Both the position numbers and the translations under genes were made by a program. Of a stretch of 64,000 nucleotides of DNA, positions 58,496-64,000 are shown piece by piece. Below the pieces are notes generated by a model that made no database searches, was not told where the DNA came from, and worked only from the letters and a program-made list of their open reading frames with translations. The stretch lies in contig CM039464.1 in the NCBI GenBank assembly GCA_022414725.1, forward strand, positions 7,708,777-7,772,776. Direction: 5' to 3'. This DNA is from Microglena sp. YARC (lineage: Eukaryota; Chlorophyta; Chlorophyceae; Chlamydomonadales; Chlamydomonadaceae). How positions within the stretch are numbered: the stretch's first letter is position 1; every line of letters begins with the position of its first letter.

Positions 58496-60749
58496 GGGGG
58501 GGGGGGGGAGTGGTGCGTGATGGGTGGTGGGTGGTGGGCAGGTGGGTGGTGAGTTGGTGTATGTGGCCACCTGTCCATAATCCTGTGTGTGTGTGTTGCG
58601 TGTGGTGAGAGGGGGGCGAGTGGTGCTTGATGGGTGGAGGGCAGGTGTTTGATGTGTGGTGAGAGGTGTGTGGTGTGTGGTGAGGTATGTGAGTATGTAC
58701 ATACATGCATACATACATACATACATACATACATACATACATACACACATACATAACTCACACATATCCTCATTGCGTCCAGGCAACTTCAATAGCCTGT
58801 GGGCCATGCTGTAGAACTTGGGGTCCCCACACAGCTCCTTCTCAGAAGTATTTATCCCACTTTATACACATTCAACCCACTTTATACACATTTAACCGAC
58901 TGTATACTCATGTATGTGTATGTGTATGTGTACATGCATGCCCCTCTCACCCCACACACATCTCTCACCTCACTCAGCTCACACACCTCACTTCACACAC
59001 CTCACACACCTGTATACTCATGTATGTGTATTTGTATGTGTCCATGCATGCCTCTCTCACCTCACACACACACAATACATGCATGCCTCTCTCACCTCAC
59101 ACAGATCCTCAATGCGTCCAGGCACCTTGAACAGTAACATACATATATACCTCACATATATCCCTGATGCGTCCAGGCCCCTTGAAGACTGGAACATACA
59201 TACATACAAACAGTCCTGGACTGTAACATATACTGCCAAGAAGTATATAACATATACACATACTCCTGCCAATGTAACATATACATACTGCTGCCAATGT
59301 AACATATACATACTGCTGCCAATGTAACATATATACATACTCCTGCCAATGTAACATATACATACTGCTGCCAATGTAACATATATACATACTCCTGCCA
59401 ATGTAACATATACATACTCCTGCCAATGTAACATATATACATACTGCTGCCAATGTAACATATACACATACTCCTGCCAATGTAACATATACACATACAT
59501 GACATACACATACACAGACTGTAACATATACACATACATACCTCCCACATATCCTCAATGTGTCCAGGCACTTTCAACAGTCTATAAGTGATGCTGTATA
59601 ACTGGGCCTACCCTCACAGCTCCTCTCAAAAGCACTTAACCCACTCCGTACACATTTAACCCTCTATAAACACGGGTATATGCATGTATACACATGCTTC
59701 TCTCACCTCACACAGATCTTCAATGCATTCAGGCACCTTAAACAGTAACATACATACATACACTCACACTCCCTGCTGCACACATACATATATACACGCA
59801 AACCTCACACAGATCCTCAATGCGTTCAGGCACCTTGAACAGTAACATACATACATACACTCACACTCCCTGCTGCACACATACATATATACATGCAAAC
59901 CTCACACAGATCCTCAATGCGTTCAGGCACCTTGAACAGTAACATACATACATACACTCACACTCCCTGCTACACACATACATATATACATGCAAACCTC
60001 ACACAGATCCGCAATGCGTTCAGGCACCTTGAACAGTAACATACATACATACACTCACACTCCCTGCTGCACACATACATATATACATGCAAACCTCACA
60101 CAGATCCGCAATGCGTTCAGGCACCTTGAACAGTAACATACATACATACACTCACACTCCCTGCTGCACACATACATATATACATGCAAACCTCACACAG
60201 ATCCGCAATGCGTTCAGGCACCTTGAAGAGTAACATACATACATACACTCTCACTCCCTGCTGCACACACACATATACACATACATACCTCACACAGATC
60301 ATCGATGCGTCCAGGCACCTTGAACAGTCTGTAAGTGATGCTGTAGAACTTGGCCTCTCCACACAGCTCTGCCAGATCTGGGTCCAAAACGGCAATGGGG
60401 GTAATGACCAAGCTGCGGGGGTCGGTGAAGCCCACCTGTTGATGGACAGCACATGTGTGTGTGTTGTGTGTGTGTGTGTCTGTTTGTGTTTGTGTGTGTA
60501 GCAGGCTCGGCCAGCTCTGGGTCCTCAACGGCGATGGGGGTGGTGGTCAAGCTGCGGGGGTCAGAGAAGCCCACCTGTTGATGGACAACACATGTGGGTG
60601 TGTCAATGTGTGTGTGTGTGTCTGTTTGTGTGTGTGTCTGTTTGTGTTTGTGTGTGTAGCAGGCTCTGCCAGCTCTGGGTCCTCGACAGCAATGGGGGTA
60701 GTGGTCAAGCTGCGGGGGTCGGTGAAGATTGTAAACTGTTGATGGAGAA

Positions 60750-60825
<76 letters not shown>

Positions 60826-61559
60826 CTATGTGTACGTGTGTGTGTTTGTGGGGGTGGGATGGGGTGGGTCAAGGATACACACCTGTCTGCAGATTCGGAT
60901 GAAGTCATTAATGTTCTAGGCACCACCCAGGATGATGGAGTGAGTTTGAAGCGCAACCAACCAACCAACCAACCAACCAACTAACTAACAATTTTATATA
61001 TATATGCACACCTGTCTGCAGGTTTGGATGAAGTCATTAATGTACTAGGCACCACCCAGAATGATGGAGTGAGTTTGAAGCGCAACCAACCAACCATCCA
61101 ACCAACCAACCAACCAACCAACCAACTAACTTACTAACAATTTTATATATATGTGCACACCTGTCTGCAGATTCGGGTGAAGTCATTAATGTTCTAGGCA
61201 CCACCCAGGATGATGGAGTGAGTTTGAAGTGCAACCAACCAACCAACTAACTAACTAACAGTTTATAGATATACACACCTGTCTGCATATGCGGATGAAG
61301 ACGTTGACGAACAAGGCGCCACCCAAGCCCTTGCCCCAACCATGACAGGGAATGAATACATGAACAACAACAGGTGGGAGGAGGAGGTGTGTGTGTGTGT
61401 GTGTGGGGGGGGGGGGGGGTGAGGTGGGTGGGGTCAAGGATGCACACCTGTCTGCATATGCGGATGAAGACGTTGACGAACAAGGCGCCACCCAAGCCCT
61501 TGCCCCAACCATGACAGGGAATGAATACATGAACAACAACAGGTGGGAGGAGGAGGTGT

Positions 61560-61590
<31 letters not shown>

Positions 61591-61733
61591 GGGGGTGAGG
61601 TGGGGGGGGGTCAAGGATACACACCTGTCTGCATATGCGGATGAAGACGTTGACGAAGAAGGCGCCACCCAAGCCCTTGCCCAACCATGACAGGGAATGA
61701 ATACATGAACAACAACAGGTGGGAGGAGGAGGT

Positions 61734-61764
<31 letters not shown>

Positions 61765-62220
61765 GGGGGGGTGAGTGGGGGGGGGGTCAAGGATACACAC
61801 CTGTCTGCATATGCGGATGAAGACGTTGACGAACAAGGCGCCACCCAAGCCCTTGCCCCAACCATGACAGGGAATGAATACATGAACAACAACAGGTGGG
61901 AGGAGGAGGTGTGTGTGTGTGGGGGGGGGGGAGGTGGGGGGGGGTCAAGGATACACACCTGTCTGCATATGCGGATGAAGACGTTGACGACAAGGCGCCA
62001 CCCAAGCCCTTGCCCCAACCATGACAGGGAATGAATACATGAACAACAACAGGTGGGAGGAGGTGTGTGTGTGTGGGGGGGGGGGGAGGTGGGGGGGGGT
62101 CAAGGATACACACCTGTCTGCATATGCGGATGAAGACGTTGACGGACAAGGCGCCACCCAAGCCCTTGCCCCAACCATGACAGGGAATGAATACATGAAC
62201 AACAACAGGTGGGAGGAGGT

Positions 62221-62266
<46 letters not shown>

Positions 62267-64000
62267 CAAGGATACACACCTGTCTGCATATGCGGATGAA
62301 GACGTTGACGAACAAGGCGCCACCCAAGCCCTTGCCCAACCATGACAGGGAATGAATACATGAACAACAACAGGTGGAGGAGGAGGTGTGTGTGTGTGTG
62401 GGGGGGGTGAGGTGGGGGGGGGGGTCAAGGATACACACCTGTCTGCATATGCGGATGAAGACGTTGACGAACAAGGCGCCACCCAAGCCCTTGCCCCAAC
62501 CATGACAGGGAATGAATACATGAACAACAACAGGTGGGAGGAGGAGGTGTGTGTGTGTGGGGGGGGGGGGAGGTGGGGGGGGGGGGTCAAGGATACACAC
62601 CTGTCTGCATATGCGGATGAAGACGTTGACGAACAAGGCGCCACCCAAGCCCTTGCCCCAACCATGACAGGGAATGAATACATGAACAACAACAGGTGGG
62701 AGGAGGAGGTGTGTGTGTGTGTGGGGGGGGGGGGGGGAGGGGGGGGGTCAAGGATACACACCTGTCTGCATATGCGGATGAAGACGTTGACGAACAAGGC
62801 GCCACCCAAGCCCTTGCCCCAACCATGACAGGTAATGAATACATGAACAACAACAGGTGGGAGGAGGAGGTGTGTGTGTGTGTGGGGGGGGGGGGGGGGA
62901 TGAGGTGGGGGGGGTCAAGGATACACACCTGTCTGCATATGCGGATGAAGACGTTGACGAACAAGGCGCCACCCAAGCCCTTGCCCCAACCATGACAGGG
63001 AATGAATACATGAACAACAACAGGTGGGAGGAGGAGGTGTGTGTGTGTAGGGGGGGGGGGGGGAGGTGGGGGGGGGTCAAGGATACACACCTGTCTGCAT
63101 ATGCGGATGAAGTCATTGATGTACAAGGCACCACCCAAGCCCTCGCCCCAACCATGACAGGGAATGAATAACTTAACAACAACTGATGGGAGGAGGAGGA
63201 GGTGTGTGTGGGTGGGATGGGATGGGGTGGGGTGGGGGTGTGTGGGTGGGAGTCAAGGCTACACACCTGTCGGCAGATGCGGATGAAATCGTTGATGTAC
63301 AAGGCACCACCCAAGCACTACAAACCTGTCTGCATATGCGGATGATGTCGTTGATGTACAAGGCACCACCCAAGCCCTAATGTTGTAGCCTATTTTGCTG
63401 CCCCTGTACTGTGACATACACACCTTTCTGCATATGCGGATGAAGTCGTTAATGTACAAGGCACCACCCAAGCACTTTCTGGTGAACTGTGATATACACA
63501 CCTGTCTGCAGATGCGGATGAAGTCATTGATGTACAAGGCACCACTCAAGGAGTACACACCTGTGCTGTGTCACACACACCCCTGTACTGTGACATACAC
63601 ACGCACACCTGTCTGCATATGCGGATGAAGTCATTGATGTACAAGGCACGACCCAAGCCCTCGCCCCAACCATGACAGGGAATGAATAACTTAACAACAA
63701 CTGATGGGAGGAGGAGGTGTGTGTGGGATGGGATGGGATGGGATGGGATGGGATGGGGTGGGGTGGGTGGGGTGGGGTGGGGGTTGGGAGTGGGTGTCAA
63801 GGATACACACCTTTCTGCATATGCGGATGAAGTCGTTGATGTACAAGGCACCATCCAAGCACTACACCCCTGTACTGTGACATACACACACATACACACC
63901 TTTCTGCATATGCGGATGAAGTCGTTGATGTACAAGGCACCACCCAAGCACTACACCCCTGTACTGTGGCATACACACACATACACACCTTTCTGCATAT
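55203..64000 (-). CDS. arsM: arsenite methyltransferase, 3' part of a split gene
   Basis: The exons join in frame: A (51 bp, several candidates 63267-63950), B 60435-60289, E 58245-58169, F 56785-56719, terminal 55346-55203 (TAG at 55203-55205). The joined protein reads CLGGALYINDFIRICR(Q/K), VGFTDPRSLVITPIAVLDPD, KFYSITYRLFKVPGRIDDLC, EDYGQMATYKGT, YDLDDHHRF, GKPMLVCGNTAS, APHFEVTGNRDVHFGQF and a Gly/Ala/Ser-rich end with terminal ACC. This order is that of the C-terminal half of ArsM/AS3MT proteins, which use S-adenosylmethionine to methylate As(III) in the cytosol. The N-terminal Rossmann fold lies beyond the window. CLGGAL holds the family's arsenic-binding Cys (Cys206 in human AS3MT, from memory). 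Introns are huge arrays of exon-derived repeats. Whether the gene is expressed depends on skipping many decoy exons; the three A copies nearest B carry TAG. Confidence 0.75.
55347..56718 (-). repeat. F-to-terminal intron: 37-bp repeats and exon F 3'-half array
   Basis: At about 55460-55670 a 35-40-bp unit (AAGTGTCAGTGTGCGGGCAG) repeats five or six times. At about 56020-56718 the 3' half of exon F with its GTGAGTAAGG donor repeats about seven times at a 90-95-bp period, each preceded by GTGTGCAGC(C)ATATGTATGTGGC. A foreign-looking T-rich segment interrupts at about 55790-56010. Confidence 0.75.
56719..56785 (-). CDS. arsM: arsM exon F
   Basis: 67 bp with acceptor TGAGTGCAG and donor GTGAGT. 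It reads FVKGKPMLVCGNTASMVEET then WL, completing the Arg codon begun in exon E and ending in phase 0. Two further copies of its 5' half lie upstream at about 56862 and 56940. Confidence 0.85.
56786..58168 (-). repeat. E-to-F intron array, with (CATAA)n and MITE
   Basis: Units carrying the end of exon E (CTGTGGTGG on the plus strand) recur near 58000, 57640, 57478 and 57290, with (CATAA)n runs and ACATCCACCACCTCCTATCG. TAGCTAAATAGGC repeats lie at 56805-57065. The intron is also interrupted by the MITE at 57673. The same unit type is found in the plus-strand copy. Confidence 0.75.
57673..57855. mobile_element. hAT-type MITE family 1, copy 3, with 8-bp TSD
   Basis: 183 bp from CAGGGTATTTCC to GGAAGTACCCTG. 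Perfect 8-bp duplication ATACCCTC at 57665-57672 and 57856-57863. In reverse orientation relative to copies at 31876 and 37222. Inserted in the E-to-F intron. Confidence 0.9.
58169..58245 (-). CDS. arsM: arsM exon E
   Basis: 77 bp with acceptor CTCCACAG and donor GTACGA. It reads DYGQMATYKGTIQGHKNVYD then LDDHHR (the last codon completed by F). Decoy copies lie upstream at about 58457-58385 (no acceptor AG) and about 58590-58555 (5' part only). Confidence 0.85.
58455..58750. repeat. (TG)n, poly-G and (CATA)n microsatellites
   Basis: (GT)n at 58463-58492, then a G run to 58508. Then TGGTGGGTGG-type sequence, and (CATA)n at about 58697-58745. All are within the B-to-E intron. Confidence 0.85.
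58755..58860 (-). repeat. diverged copy of exon B 3' half
   Basis: The minus strand reads ELCGDPKFYSMAHRLLKLPG and RNEDMCE, then TTATGT where exon B has the donor GTATGT. The donor is lost. A second diverged copy lies at about 59640-59540, ending GTGGGAG then GTATGT. Confidence 0.7.
59255..59500. repeat. ~34-bp tandem array in B-to-E intron
   Basis: About seven to nine units of CCAATGTAACATATACATAC with CTGCTG or CTCCTG. Confidence 0.8.
59706..60288 (-). repeat. ~97-bp array of exon B 3' ends with donors
   Basis: Six units start at about 59706, 59803, 59901, 59998, 60096 and 60190, directly next to the real exon B end at 60289. Each reads FKVPERIADLCE-like on the minus strand and then a GTTTGCATG-type donor, followed by intron sequence with CAGCAGGGAGTGTGAG. 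Confidence 0.85.
60289..60435 (-). CDS. arsM: arsM exon B
   Basis: 147 bp, phase 0 to 0, acceptor CATCAACAG, donor GTATGT. Starts VGFTDPRSLVITPIAVLDPD and ends FKVPGRIDDLCE. Partial 5' copies lie upstream at about 60573-60500 (VGFSDPRSLTTTPIAVEDPE) and 60737-60660. Confidence 0.9.
60889..61245 (-). repeat. three decayed exon A copies with stop codons
   Basis: Copies at about 60889, 61012 and 61158. Each has GGTGGTGCCTAG, an in-frame stop after LGGA, and lacks an acceptor AG at the exon start. Each is followed by (CCAA)n and (TATA)n sequence. Confidence 0.75.
61279..63140 (-). repeat. exon A array, Gly-type (GLGGALFVNVFIRICRQ)
   Basis: Eleven near-identical units of about 155-180 bp with exon ends near 61279, 61447, 61625, 61799, 61957, 62113, 62279, 62439, 62599, 62760 and 62928, plus a GLGGALYINDF unit near 63090. 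Each has a 51-bp open segment (e.g. 61329-61279), acceptor AAG, donor GTGTGT, and an intron of CA and poly-C on the minus strand. The first codon is GGC (Gly) where Cys-type copies have TGC. The 51-bp length keeps frame whatever number is spliced in. Confidence 0.85.
63267..63950 (-). CDS. arsM: arsM exon A candidates, Cys-type
   Basis: Four 51-bp exons begin TGC directly after an AG acceptor: 63317-63267, 63474-63424, 63861-63811 and 63950-63900. They read CLGGALYINDFIRICRK or ...CRQ (slight variants, for example one with DGAL) and have GTGTGT or GTTTGT donors. Gly-type or damaged copies lie between them (near 63325-63375, 63499-63549 and 63607-63657). Another partial copy is cut by the window end at 63988. 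These are the copies most likely to serve as the real exon. Confidence 0.7.

Noticed and set aside
58074..58807. Long His/Pro/Thr-rich ORFs on the minus strand
   Set aside because: They read through CA-rich intron with one exon E copy each; the exon joins in a different, spliced frame.
61255..63314. Continuous minus-strand ORFs across the exon A array as one long repeat protein
   Set aside because: The frame passes through intron-like CA and poly-C tracts, and each unit has good acceptor and donor sites; the exon reading matches ArsM only after splicing.

Overview
This window is eukaryotic nuclear DNA, most likely from a green alga. It has spliced genes with GT-AG introns, introns full of (TG)n and poly-G tracts, LTR and non-LTR retrotransposons, hAT-type MITEs, and a 1000-base run of N. 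Three things point to green algae: an arsenite-methyltransferase-like gene with a C-terminal Cys-Cys end, a LINE that seems to carry two endonucleases as in the Dualen/RandI elements known from Chlamydomonas, and the intron style. I cannot name the species. Most of the window is repeats; few genes look intact.

1-9464: a divergent gene pair. On the minus strand (2264 to 526) is an unrecognised two-exon gene with a likely 4-base frameshift and a 79-bp tandem array in its intron. On the plus strand (2572-6365) is a five-exon gene, open for 1003 codons, for a DUF7869-like, possibly transposase-derived protein. Short palindromes sit in introns of both genes and in no exon. The rest is sparse, with simple repeats.

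9465-28917: four LTRs and three Copia internal regions in a head-to-tail array on the minus strand (LTR-int-LTR-int-LTR-int-LTR). Copies 2 and 3 share the same nonsense and frameshift lesions, so they arose by DNA duplication, not by separate insertions.

28918-33021: a probable PHD-finger exon with a frameshift, the gap, and a MITE.

33022-35803 (+) and 55203 to the window end (-): two tail-to-tail copies of the 3' part of an arsenite methyltransferase (ArsM/AS3MT family) gene. In the minus copy I can join the exons in frame: A (with the CLGGALY-type motif), B, E, F and the terminal exon. Nearly every exon, or its end, has been locally tandem-amplified together with flanking intron. Exon A is present more than 20 times. 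The plus copy has only E, F and the terminal exon, and its E exon is damaged.

35804-55202: the spacer between the two copies. It holds MITEs, a TG minisatellite and a LINE nest: LINE A (39663-53386, minus), interrupted by two LINE B copies and flanked by a direct repeat of 918-985 bp that abuts it on both sides. Two further short LINE A 3' ends lie at 2949-2995 and 38079-38269, both with clear target-site duplications.

Single-base indels in homopolymers are common in all these elements, so some frameshifts may be sequence errors and not decay.
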